Of a stretch of DNA of 64,000 nucleotides, positions 15,611 through 23,655 are shown piece after piece; position 1 is the stretch's first letter; every line of letters starts with the position of its first letter. The translations under genes and the position numbers were made by a program. The DNA is from Vibrio pomeroyi (GTDB taxonomy: Bacteria; Pseudomonadota; Gammaproteobacteria; Enterobacterales; Vibrionaceae), in contig CP090855.1 of assembly GCA_041879425.1 (NCBI GenBank), forward strand, positions 620,001-684,000, written 5' to 3'. The notes under the pieces are model-generated. The model saw only the letters and a program-made list of their open reading frames with translations. It had not been told where the DNA came from and did not search any database.

Positions 15611-16396
15611 TTAAATTACACCTTGCTCAATCAACCAATCACTCGTTACTTCGTCTTGCGGCTTACCTTCACGGCAAACTTTATAATCGAGCTCTGCGAT
15701 AATATCGTTCGAGAATCGCAGTGAATCTAACGTCTTGATCTGCTGTTCACTAAACAAGTGCTTCTTGTCGTCTCTTAAAAGAAGTACTGCTCTATCCACA
15801 ATACCGAGTAAGCCTTTTGGCTCTTTGAGCTCTCGAATGTCATAGCGATAGTGCAAGAATTGAGGTTTCCAAAGCGGTACAACAACCCATTCTTTGTTCG
15901 CTACGGCGCTTTCAAAGGCACTAAAACAATCGTCTTCACTACCAGGAAAAAACTCGTAACCCACATCGCTCAGGCCATACTCTTTTATCATCTGAATAGA
16001 GAAGCGTGTGATACCTGCACCGGGGTTGATACCCTGAATGGTAGAGTTCATTTTCTCGATAACTTCAGGTTTTAATAGATCAGCGACCTCAGAAACGGCT
16101 TCTTCAGGAACATAATCAGGCACGCCCCACAAAGCATAAGGTTCATAGTGAAGGCCAAGCTCGATAAGTGGCTCAACTTCCTCAACGCCCGCTTTATAGA
16201 TACCGTGGCTTGATGGCAACCAAGCCGAAGAGAGCATGTCGACTTCACCCGCTTTGAGCTTTTCAAAATTTTCTTGATGAGGAGAAAAGACACGCTCGAC
16301 CTCGAAGCCCATTGCGGTTAATACATTGGAAACCAATGATGCAGTGGTGCGGTGAAATGACAAATCTGTTACGCCAATTGTGATTTTCTTAGTCAT
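15611..16396 (-). CDS. Glycine-betaine-type substrate-binding protein (OpuAC domain), apparently without signal peptide
   Basis: 261 residues from the ATG at 16396, chosen for its AAGGGGA ribosome site. It is an OpuAC-like fold: ITIGVTDLSFHRTTASLVSNVL at the start, LKAGEVDMLSSAWLPSSHG, GINPGAGITRFS and WVVVPLWKPQFLHYRYDIREL, with aromatic residues suited to a quaternary amine. No permease or ATPase is adjacent, and this start gives no export signal. A longer frame from TTG at 16483 would add a hydrophobic leader but would cover a palindrome in the promoter region. It may be a cytoplasmic ligand sensor or buffer, or a protein exported from the longer start. It is divergent from a LysR gene. 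Confidence 0.78.
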   Translation of the reverse strand: MTKKITIGVTDLSFHRTTASLVSNVLTAMGFEVERVFSPHQENFEKLKAGEVDMLSSAWLPSSHGIYKAGVEEVEPLIELGLHYEPYALWGVPDYVPEEAVSEVADLLKPEVIEKMNSTIQGINPGAGITRFSIQMIKEYGLSDVGYEFFPGSEDDCFSAFESAVANKEWVVVPLWKPQFLHYRYDIRELKEPKGLLGIVDRAVLLLRDDKKHLFSEQQIKTLDSLRFSNDIIAELDYKVCREGKPQDEVTSDWLIEQGVI

Positions 16397-16471
16397 ATTG
16401 TTATCCCCTTTTGTTTGGCTTGATAGAGATAGTACATGGCTAAAAATCAGCGAAAAACAGCCTAACATTTG

Positions 16472-16489
16472 AATAATTCTCAAATTATT
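16472..16489. promoter_or_regulatory. Palindrome, candidate LysR operator
   Basis: AATAATT (16472-16478) and AATTATT (16483-16489) flank CTCA. This is an 18-bp dyad fitting the T-N11-A shape of LysR sites, in the gap between the binding-protein gene and its divergent LysR regulator. Confidence 0.5.
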
Positions 16490-16606
16490 TTTGTTAATCT
16501 AGCGTATAAAGCTAGCTTAAAAGAGATGAATTAGGATCAACCCGCTTTGTGATTAGAAAATATTTCAATACAATGTTTAGAACATTATCAAACACAGGTA
16601 GATAAT

Positions 16607-17539
16607 ATGCTTCTTGAAGACTTGCAGGTCATTTTAAAAGTAGCGGAGTTTCGCAGCATCACCGCAGCAGCCATCAACCTAGACATGCGCACCGCAACTG
16701 CGAGTGCTGCCGTCAAACGTGTTGAAGGCGCACTGGGTGCTGAACTGTTTGTAAGAACCACTCGTCATTTACGGCTTTCCTCTGCAGGCGAGCGCTATTT
16801 ACCTGAGTGTGAGCAAGCCTTGAAGATGTTAGAGCAAGCCAAACTCAACATGCGTGAAGAGCTTGGTATCTTGGATGGAGAAATCCGCATCGCGCTTTCT
16901 TCGGATTTAGGACGTAACCTCATTACTCCTTGGCTTGATGAATTTCTGCTTGAATACCCAAAGGCAACACTTCGCACCAGCATCAGTGACAGCAACATCG
17001 ATTTTTACCGTGATTCTGTAGACATGGCTTTGCGTTATGGTTCTCCGAATGATGCCAACATGTACGGCTTTAAGATCTGCAATGTGCCAAGAATATTGTG
17101 TGCAGCGCCTGAATACTTGGCCGAGATGGGAACACCAAACCAGCCAAGCGACCTAGCTGATCACAATGGTCTGCTGTATCAGCTGCATGATATGTTGCAA
17201 GATGAATGGGTGTTTAATGATGGCAAGCAAGATCATAAAGTGAAGCTAAAAGGGAATCGCGCCTCGAATGATGCAGACCTTGTTAGGCGCTGGTGTGTTG
17301 CTGGGAAAGGCGTGGCAATAAAGTCTTGTTTAGATATGTCGAGTCATCTGCTTGCCGGCGAAGTGGTTGAAATCATGCCTAACTATGAGCCGACACCGAC
17401 AGAGCTTTGGTTAGTGTGCCCAAGCCGTCAATCCATCACTCCGACCGTTCGCCTATTAAGAGATCTGTTCCGCGAGAAAACCGCAGAGATCCTTTCTCAA
17501 CTGAGCGAGCAAGGCATTATAGAAATTCAAAAGTCTTAA
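16607..17539 (+). CDS. LysR-family transcriptional regulator
   Basis: 310 residues. The winged helix at about 1-60 is MLLEDLQVILKVAEFRSITA followed by the recognition helix ATASAAVKRVEGALGAELF. The effector domain follows and contains DGEIRIALSSDLGRNLI and the C-terminal LWLVCPSRQSITPTVRLLRD. The short N-terminus and overall pattern match the CrgA/DsdC-like branch common in Vibrio. It faces the betaine-type binding-protein gene and probably controls it through the palindrome in the shared region. The ligand is unknown. Confidence 0.9.
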   Translation: MLLEDLQVILKVAEFRSITAAAINLDMRTATASAAVKRVEGALGAELFVRTTRHLRLSSAGERYLPECEQALKMLEQAKLNMREELGILDGEIRIALSSDLGRNLITPWLDEFLLEYPKATLRTSISDSNIDFYRDSVDMALRYGSPNDANMYGFKICNVPRILCAAPEYLAEMGTPNQPSDLADHNGLLYQLHDMLQDEWVFNDGKQDHKVKLKGNRASNDADLVRRWCVAGKGVAIKSCLDMSSHLLAGEVVEIMPNYEPTPTELWLVCPSRQSITPTVRLLRDLFREKTAEILSQLSEQGIIEIQKS

Positions 17540-17551
17540 CGACCTAAAGAT

Positions 17552-17594
17552 AAAAAAGGCGTTAGTGAACTTTAATCCACTAACGCCTTTAATC
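17552..17594. terminator. Bidirectional terminator
   Basis: AAAGGCGTTAGTG (17555-17567) pairs with 17578-17590. It lies between the LysR gene and the acidic protein gene. Confidence 0.88.
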
Positions 17595-17642
17595 ATTTGA
17601 AAATTACACCCTATTGATGGATGTATCGTCTAATACGAGTGC

Positions 17643-18029
17643 TTAGTTTGACTCGTCTTCAACATCACAGTCAGCACAGCACTGAAGCGCAATTTCATGT
17701 TCGAAGGTGATCGTGTCTTTACCTTCTTCTAGTAGTTCTGCGATTTCATCAGCGACTTCTTTCTCATCATCCGCTTCGATGCCGCTTTCTAGCTCTTCTT
17801 CTGAATAACCAAAGAAGTTCAGCAGCAAGTATTCGCGAGCTTCTTCTTTCGTACAAACCACGTCTGCTGAAAGATCTGGCGTAACCTCACCTTGTGCAAG
17901 CGTCGCAGTTACTTGTGCTACAGCAGCATCTTTCATCGCAGGCGTTAACCAACCAAGATCAGTACTTACAGATGTCTTTTTACAGTCGAAGCAAGGCAGT
18001 TGGTGAAAGTAGTATTGAAAGGTAGTCAT
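17643..18029 (-). CDS. Acidic cysteine-motif protein, unknown function
   Basis: 128 residues from the ATG at 18029, with an AAGAAG-type site upstream. The longer frame to 18083 lacks one. The N-terminus has CFDC (about residues 12-15), and the C-terminus has a CCADC cluster just before the acidic tail. Between them is a very acidic helical region (EEELESGIEADDEKEVADEIAELLEEG split over residues 80-110). Paired CxxC-type motifs at both ends suggest a zinc or other metal site joining the termini. I do not recognise the family. It is a single gene with its own terminator. Confidence 0.6.
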   Translation of the reverse strand: MTTFQYYFHQLPCFDCKKTSVSTDLGWLTPAMKDAAVAQVTATLAQGEVTPDLSADVVCTKEEAREYLLLNFFGYSEEELESGIEADDEKEVADEIAELLEEGKDTITFEHEIALQCCADCDVEDESN

Positions 18030-18368
18030 AGGTAATTTCTTCTTTAAATGTTGTATAGCGAGATTATGCGCGTTTTGTAGCAAAATACTATCTCAATCAC
18101 AACCAGAGACTGATTCGTGAGAGTTATTTTTACGAACACGGCTTAAGCTAGAGCCATTATCCAAGCAAACGCTGTTTTACCGTTCATTACTCAGCTTTAC
18201 GCTTGTTTACATTCTTGCCGTTATTATAAGTCCCATTCAGGAACAGGCATGGTAGCCCAGCAGGTGATCTAGCTTCTGCTTGGTTTAATTGCATTTGGCT
18301 TAACTTACTTGCACTTGGCTTATTTTGAACCACGCTTATTTGCATCATTCCACATTGGATCTCTATCA

Positions 18369-19352
18369 ATGATCAACATAAAACATCAGGCTCTTGCCAT
18401 TTCATCTATCGCATTACTCGTGGCAGGGTGCTCACCATCATCAGACACACCGTCTGTCAGCAACATCAACGATTACCAAGGCTCAGCAAGCATTACTCAA
18501 GGCAGAGCCACTACCGTTGAGTCGAATCTATTTGAATGTGAAAACGGTCGCAGCCGAGTCGCCGGTGTTGGGGAAATTACAGACTCTGACGGAAAGGTTT
18601 GGACGGTTCCTGCCGACAACAACTTTGCGGATGGACCAAAAGCCTTTGATCTTTATGAAGAGCGCTCAAACACCACACCAAGCAGCCTAGCGGATGTTGA
18701 CCAAACTTTGGTTCCGGTAGTCGAAATTGACCCTGACGGCGAAGAAGTGACAGGCTATATTTTTGCCGATAATTATTTTGAACTGTATATCAATGGCACG
18801 CTAGTCGCCGTCGATACGGTTCCTTTTACGCCTTTTAACTCAAATCTCGTAAAGTTCAAAGTTAGCAAGCCCTACACTATTGCAGTAAAGGTGATTGATT
18901 GGGAAGAAAACCTAGGCCTAGGTACAGAAGACAACCGTGGTAAAGCGTATCACGCGGGTGATGGTGGTTTTATCGCGAGCTTTAGTGATGGAAGCGTTAC
19001 AAGCGCAGATTGGCAAGCTCAAACATTCTATACCGCACCGATTTACGACTTAACTTGCTTGAGTGAAGTAGACGGAAAACGTCTTTCTGAAAGTTGCACT
19101 ACTGAAGGTACTGATCACGGGCAAGATGCGTACGCCGCTCACTGGGAAACACCAAGCAATTGGATGAACCAAGAGTTTGATTCAGCTTCATGGCCTCAAG
19201 CATCTGTCTACTCAGAAGACGATATTGGCGTAAACAATAAAAAGGCGTACATGAACTTTATTGAAAAATTCAGTGGTGCCGGAGCAAGCTTTATCTGGTC
19301 GACGAACGTTGTTCTCGATAATGAGGTGCTTCTGAGATACGAAGTTAAGTAG
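18369..19352 (+). CDS. Outer-membrane or periplasmic lipoprotein, unknown function
   Basis: 327 residues from the ATG at 18369, with GGATCT upstream. An upstream in-frame ATG would spoil the signal. A lipoprotein signal ends in LLVAGC (about residues 15-20). The mature protein is rich in Asp, Thr and aromatic residues. Segments such as ADNYFELYINGTLVAVDTVPF, followed by VKVIDWEENLG, resemble galactose-binding-like or adhesin-type beta domains. Four further Cys (ENGRS, LTCLS and ESCTT regions) may form disulfides. No clear family. It is flanked by a terminator shared with ackA. Confidence 0.6.
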   Translation: MINIKHQALAISSIALLVAGCSPSSDTPSVSNINDYQGSASITQGRATTVESNLFECENGRSRVAGVGEITDSDGKVWTVPADNNFADGPKAFDLYEERSNTTPSSLADVDQTLVPVVEIDPDGEEVTGYIFADNYFELYINGTLVAVDTVPFTPFNSNLVKFKVSKPYTIAVKVIDWEENLGLGTEDNRGKAYHAGDGGFIASFSDGSVTSADWQAQTFYTAPIYDLTCLSEVDGKRLSESCTTEGTDHGQDAYAAHWETPSNWMNQEFDSASWPQASVYSEDDIGVNNKKAYMNFIEKFSGAGASFIWSTNVVLDNEVLLRYEVK

Positions 19353-19376
19353 CTTTCAACTGACTGCAACAGACAC

Positions 19377-19408
19377 AAAAAAGCGAGCCACTTGGGCTCG
19401 CTTTTCAA
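19377..19408. terminator. Bidirectional terminator between the lipoprotein gene and ackA
   Basis: AAAAGCGAGCC (19379-19389) pairs with 19395-19405, with flanking A and T runs. Confidence 0.9.
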
Positions 19409-19437
19409 TATTTGTCTTGCTTAGGCTTGAGCTTAAA

Positions 19438-20631
19438 TTACAGAAGCTCTACCGACTGTTGAGCAATAACGAACTCTTCGTTTGTTGGGATAACCATTGC
19501 TACAGCGTCTAGCATTTCAGACTTCGCGATGATGCCTTCAGCGCCAAAGCGAGCGGCTTCGTTGCCAGCTACATCTTCAACAAAACCAAGAATCTTAAGG
19601 TTGTTTAAGATCTCACGACGAATTGGTAGAGAGTTCTCACCGATGCCGCCTGTGAAGATGATGCCGTCTAAAGAATCTAGCGTTGCTAGGTAAGAAGCAA
19701 CGTATTTAGCTACACGGTAAGTAAACACCTCAAAAGCCAGTTTAGCGCCTTCATGGCCCTCTTCCATTGCTTCTAAAATGCCACGAGCATCGCTCGTTAG
19801 ACCAGACACACCTAGGAAGCCAGACTCCTTGTTAAGAGAGTTGAAGACTTGCTCTTGTGACCAACCTTTCTTAAGTAGGTACTCGATGATGCCTGGGTCT
19901 AGGTCACCACAACGTGTGCCCATCATTAGGCCAGAAAGCGGTGTGAAGCCCATAGAAGTATCAACACTGTTACCATCTTTGATAGCACATACAGATGCGC
20001 CGTTACCTAGGTGAACAGAGATGAAGCTCGACTTCTCGATTGGCTTGTTAACCATTTTCGCAGCTTCACGACTAACGAAGTAGTGGCTAGTACCGTGGAA
20101 ACCGTAACGACGTACGCCGAAATCTGTGTATAGCTCTTTTGCGATTGCACCTGTGAATGCACGCTGTGGCATTGTTTGGTGGAAAGCAGTATCAAATACA
20201 GCGAACTGAGGTAGAGAAGGGAAAGCTTCAATTGCAGCACGGATACCGATAGCACCTGCTGGGTTATGAAGTGGAGCTAGGTCAGACAGGCTTTCAATTT
20301 CGTTCGTCACTTCTTCAGTAATGCGAACGGTTTGAGTGAACTTCTCACCGCCGTGAACGATACGGTGACCGATAGCCACGATATCAGCCGTGAAGCCTAG
20401 GTCTTCCATCAGGCCAACCAATTTGCCAATGGCAATTTTGTGGTGGTTATCTTCACCTTGAATGGCAATTTCAGTTTTCTCGCCTTGGAATTTCCAGCTC
20501 ATGCGAGCATCTTCAAGACCAAAACACTCCCCTAGGCCACTTAATACTGCTTCACCAGAAACAGAATCGATTACAGCAAATTTTAGGGATGAACTACCCG
20601 AGTTAATAACCAGAACAAACGAATTAGACAT
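19438..20631 (-). CDS. ackA: Acetate kinase
   Basis: 397 residues, normal length. It interconverts acetate + ATP and acetyl phosphate + ADP in the cytoplasm. The conserved elements are present: NSGSSSLKF at 10-18, GHRIVHGG near 87, DTAFHQTM near 148, YGFHGTSH near 177, VHLGNGAS near 205 and GGIGENS near 325. The usual partner pta is not next to it; a terminator follows directly. This is therefore probably the stand-alone second acetate kinase found in many vibrios, not the ackA-pta operon copy. The paralog assignment is inference. Confidence 0.95.
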   Translation of the reverse strand: MSNSFVLVINSGSSSLKFAVIDSVSGEAVLSGLGECFGLEDARMSWKFQGEKTEIAIQGEDNHHKIAIGKLVGLMEDLGFTADIVAIGHRIVHGGEKFTQTVRITEEVTNEIESLSDLAPLHNPAGAIGIRAAIEAFPSLPQFAVFDTAFHQTMPQRAFTGAIAKELYTDFGVRRYGFHGTSHYFVSREAAKMVNKPIEKSSFISVHLGNGASVCAIKDGNSVDTSMGFTPLSGLMMGTRCGDLDPGIIEYLLKKGWSQEQVFNSLNKESGFLGVSGLTSDARGILEAMEEGHEGAKLAFEVFTYRVAKYVASYLATLDSLDGIIFTGGIGENSLPIRREILNNLKILGFVEDVAGNEAARFGAEGIIAKSEMLDAVAMVIPTNEEFVIAQQSVELL

Positions 20632-21222
20632 TGGATATGGATCCTGTTTCAGTACGAATTGGATGAAGTGTTTACTTCAATTTTAGTTAAGCCCATTATT
20701 CAATAATTTTTGAATCTTTCAACTTTTGTTTTGAAAAAATCACTAAATGAACACAATTAAGTTGATCTTAGTCATTAATTTATTTATTTCGAGAGCGAAA
20801 TTAAAAAATAGTTGAATAAGAAAATTGATAAACGAGTACCGCAAACGAATGCGAACGTTATTTTTAACTTGATTTGCTCTATTTGTCGGATTCGGTCAGG
20901 AAGTTCATTTCACGAGAGAAAACAGTAAAATTCACCTCATTAAACACCTGCGACTCCCAAAAACTCCCCCGCTCCAATAAGCTTTCTACACGGCAAATTA
21001 AGTGACTTTCATACATTTCGCCGAATCTTGTAGCACGCGATTTAAGTATAGCCTTACAACGCCATACAGCCACGCTAATGGCAGTTGATGCTCACTTCAC
21101 GTCGTCTTGAAATTGGTTTAATCATTTTGAGCCGAACTATCGATGAAGGCAGTCAATCACGGAGTTTGAGTGGTTTGCTTTAAATGCGAGTAGTAAGATC
21201 GGGAAGATGAACGAGCAGGCAC
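20632..21222. other. Gene-free region upstream of ackA (about 600 bp)
   Basis: AT-rich next to ackA (20680-20800), which probably holds its promoter. A 64-codon frame at 20879-21073 on the minus strand has no ribosome site and an unremarkable translation, so it is not called. No riboswitch or small-RNA terminator was recognised apart from the deaD terminator at its far end. Confidence 0.4.
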
Positions 21223-21253
21223 AAAAAAGCCGAGCATTACGCTCGGCTTTTAA
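21223..21253 (-). terminator. Terminator of deaD
   Basis: AAAAGCCGAGC (21226-21236) pairs with 21241-21251. On the minus strand it is followed by a T6 run. It is about 40 bp after the deaD stop. Confidence 0.88.
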
Positions 21254-21292
21254 AGTCAGTGTCTAGACTAAAGTGTCTAAACGAAAGGTTGA

Positions 21293-23263
21293 TTAACCTT
21301 CGTTACGCTCTGGACGACGACCACGGTTACCGCCGCCATTGCCGTTACCATGACCACGTTCGCCACGGTAGTTACCACGGTGATCGCCACCACGGTTACG
21401 GTCGAAACGACGCTCGCCATCACGGCCGCCTTCACGGTTACCATCGCGTGCACCATCACGGTTGCCACGGTATCCACCACGACCGCCTTCACGGTTGCCA
21501 CCTTCGCGGTTACCATCACGGTTACCACGGTAGCCGCCGCCATCACGACCGCCACGACCACGGTTGCCATCACGACCGCCGCCGCCACGACGAGGCTCAC
21601 GGAAGTCGTTGAAATCAACAACAACAGCGCCAGCTTCTTTTTGACGAATACGTAGTTTGCTTAGCTTACCAGCAGTTTCAGAGTTCATTGCTTTTGGCAG
21701 TTGAACGTAAGTAGAACCTTGGTCTAGCTTGATAGCACCGATAGAACCTTTAGTTAGGCCTAGTTCGTTTGCTAGTGCGCCAACGATGTCTTTAACCTGA
21801 ACGCCTTGCTCACGGCCAACTTGTAGTTGGTAAGTATCCCAATCTTGCGTATTGAAGTTGCGATCGCCACGACCATTTTCACGGTCTTCACGACGCTCTT
21901 TGCGACGGTTCTTGTCACGCTCAATAGCAGCGATCATTGGGTCTTCGCCAACGTAGAATAGTGGGCTCTTACCTTGCTGACGCTTAAGAAGCATTGCAGC
22001 TAGAGTAGCAGCATCAACTTCTAGAGACTCTTGAAGAGTAGAGATAAGACCTGCAAAGTTTTCTAGAGCTTTGCTTTCTTTCTCTGTTTCAAGTTCAGCG
22101 CCAAGCTTAGCAACACGTGCTGCAGCAACTTGGTCACGTAGAGGAAGTTGGATTTCTTCCATAGATGACTTAGTTACGCGCTCGATAGTGCGAAGCATGC
22201 GAATTTGGTTAGTGCGAACTAGTAGGATCGCTTTACCTTTACGTCCAGCACGGCCAGTACGACCGATACGGTGGATGTAAGATTCAACATCGAATGGGAT
22301 GTCGTAGTTGAATACGTGAGTGATACGTGGAACATCAAGACCACGTGCTACAACGTCAGTTGCAACTAGGATGTCGATAACACCTTGTTTGATGTGATCA
22401 ACAGTGCGCTCACGTAGAGACTGAGGAATATCACCGTGCAGTGCAGCAGCTTTGAAGCCACGTGCAGATAGCCAATCAGCTAGACGCTCAGTATCTTGAC
22501 GAGTACGTACGAATACGATTGACGCGTCAGTTTCTTCAGTTTCTAGAAGACGAGACATTGCTTCGTCTTTTTCTACGCCTTTAACAACCCAGAAGTTCTG
22601 CGCTACTTTGTCAACTGTGTGGTTAGTACCAGCAACGTCAACTTTTGCAGGGTTACGTAGGTAACGGTCAACAATAGTCTTAACCATTGGAGGCATAGTT
22701 GCAGAGAAAAGTACACGTTGTGCAGTTTCTGGAGCTTGCTCTAGGATCCAAGTAACGTCATCTACGAAGCCCATTTTTAGCATTTCATCTGCTTCATCAA
22801 GAACAAATGTGTGTGCTTCATCTAGGTGTAGACGGTCACGAGTTAGTAAGTCTTTAACACGACCTGGAGTACCAACAACAATGTGAGCACCGCGGCTTAG
22901 AGCGCGCATTTGGTCAACGATTGAAGCACCACCGTAGATTTCAATAACCTTAAGACCTTTGATATCACGGCCAAGGTTTTTGATTTCTGCAGCAACTTGA
23001 ATCGCTAGCTCACGAGTAGGAGCCATGATGATTGCTTGTGGTTTGTGTTGGTTTAGGTTGATTTTGTTAAGTAAAGGCAGAGAGAATGCTGCTGTTTTAC
23101 CAGTACCAGTCTGTGCTTTACCTAGTGCGTCACGGCCTTCAAGTAGAAGAGGAATAGCTGCTGCTTGGATTGGAGTCGGAGAAACGAAACCCATGCTATC
23201 AAGAGCTGAAAGAATGTTATCGTTTAGGGCTAATTCATTAAATTGAATTACAGATTCGGACAT
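21293..23263 (-). CDS. deaD: DEAD-box RNA helicase DeaD/CsdA
   Basis: 656 residues from the ATG at 23263 (MSESVIQFNELAL), matching the family N-terminus. The longer frame to 23347 adds unrelated sequence. Motifs: Q-motif near 30, AQTGTGKT at 50-57, DEAD at 156-159, SAT near 193, ARGLD near 325, HRIGRTGR near 350. A DbpA-like RNA-binding domain is at about 480-555. The final ~95 residues are an RG/NREGG-rich disordered tail built from short repeats. Cold-shock ribosome-assembly and RNA-decay helicase. It is divergent from rnb, with a long leader region upstream. Confidence 0.95.
   Translation of the reverse strand: MSESVIQFNELALNDNILSALDSMGFVSPTPIQAAAIPLLLEGRDALGKAQTGTGKTAAFSLPLLNKINLNQHKPQAIIMAPTRELAIQVAAEIKNLGRDIKGLKVIEIYGGASIVDQMRALSRGAHIVVGTPGRVKDLLTRDRLHLDEAHTFVLDEADEMLKMGFVDDVTWILEQAPETAQRVLFSATMPPMVKTIVDRYLRNPAKVDVAGTNHTVDKVAQNFWVVKGVEKDEAMSRLLETEETDASIVFVRTRQDTERLADWLSARGFKAAALHGDIPQSLRERTVDHIKQGVIDILVATDVVARGLDVPRITHVFNYDIPFDVESYIHRIGRTGRAGRKGKAILLVRTNQIRMLRTIERVTKSSMEEIQLPLRDQVAAARVAKLGAELETEKESKALENFAGLISTLQESLEVDAATLAAMLLKRQQGKSPLFYVGEDPMIAAIERDKNRRKERREDRENGRGDRNFNTQDWDTYQLQVGREQGVQVKDIVGALANELGLTKGSIGAIKLDQGSTYVQLPKAMNSETAGKLSKLRIRQKEAGAVVVDFNDFREPRRGGGGRDGNRGRGGRDGGGYRGNRDGNREGGNREGGRGGYRGNRDGARDGNREGGRDGERRFDRNRGGDHRGNYRGERGHGNGNGGGNRGRRPERNEG
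21300..21595 (-). repeat. RGG/NREGG-coding repeat tract at the deaD 3' end
   Basis: The coding sequence for the disordered tail is a run of near-identical short units around GGTAACC and CCGCC(A/T). They encode GNRDGNREGG, GYRGNRDG and similar segments. The repetition opens long frames on other strands, which are artefacts. RGG tails bind RNA and can drive condensate formation. Copy number could vary by slippage or recombination. Confidence 0.8.
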
Positions 23264-23425
23264 TGGGATCCCACTATATATAAGTAAACAAAAGGTCCCG
23301 GGAGCTCTATCAATTCCAATACTGATCCAATCAGATACTGATTCCATTCAGAGTTACGAAGCAGTAATAAAACACTTCAAGCCATTAGGGACGTCTAAGG
23401 GAGGCGGATTATTCCCTAAATGCAT

Positions 23426-23487
23426 AAAAAAAGCCAGAAAAAATTGAAATACATCACATATTTTTCGGTTTTATATCAATACTGGCT
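23426..23487 (-). promoter_or_regulatory. Terminator-like structure upstream of deaD
   Basis: On the minus strand AGCCAG (23482-23487) can pair with CTGGCT (23432-23437), which is followed by T7. The 44-nt intervening segment is AT-rich. It could be a leader attenuator for deaD, whose E. coli homologue has a long regulated 5' UTR, or the end of an unannotated small RNA. The stem is only 6 bp, so confidence is low. Confidence 0.3.
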
Positions 23488-23655
23488 ATCATATCGTCAA
23501 AACTTGATGAATATCTCGTCATAGCGAAGGACATCCACCAAATTGACCTAGTTAAATAAGCCGACAATTAATTTACGCTCACTTCGGCTTTAAGTAGTAA
23601 TCGAGCCTCGCAATGATTATAGTGTGCTCAATTGTTCTCGTTAGATAAAAGTAAG

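Noticed and set aside
20879..21073. 64-codon minus-strand frame between ackA and deaD
   Set aside because: GTG start without a ribosome site and no recognisable sequence; too weak to call.
21300..21595. Short repeats that might be mistaken for a CRISPR array
   Set aside because: Units are in frame, encode the DeaD tail, are unevenly spaced and have no unique spacers.
21259..21655. His/Arg-rich and Thr/Val-rich frames opposite the deaD 3' end
   Set aside because: Shadows of the repetitive RGG-coding sequence read in other frames.
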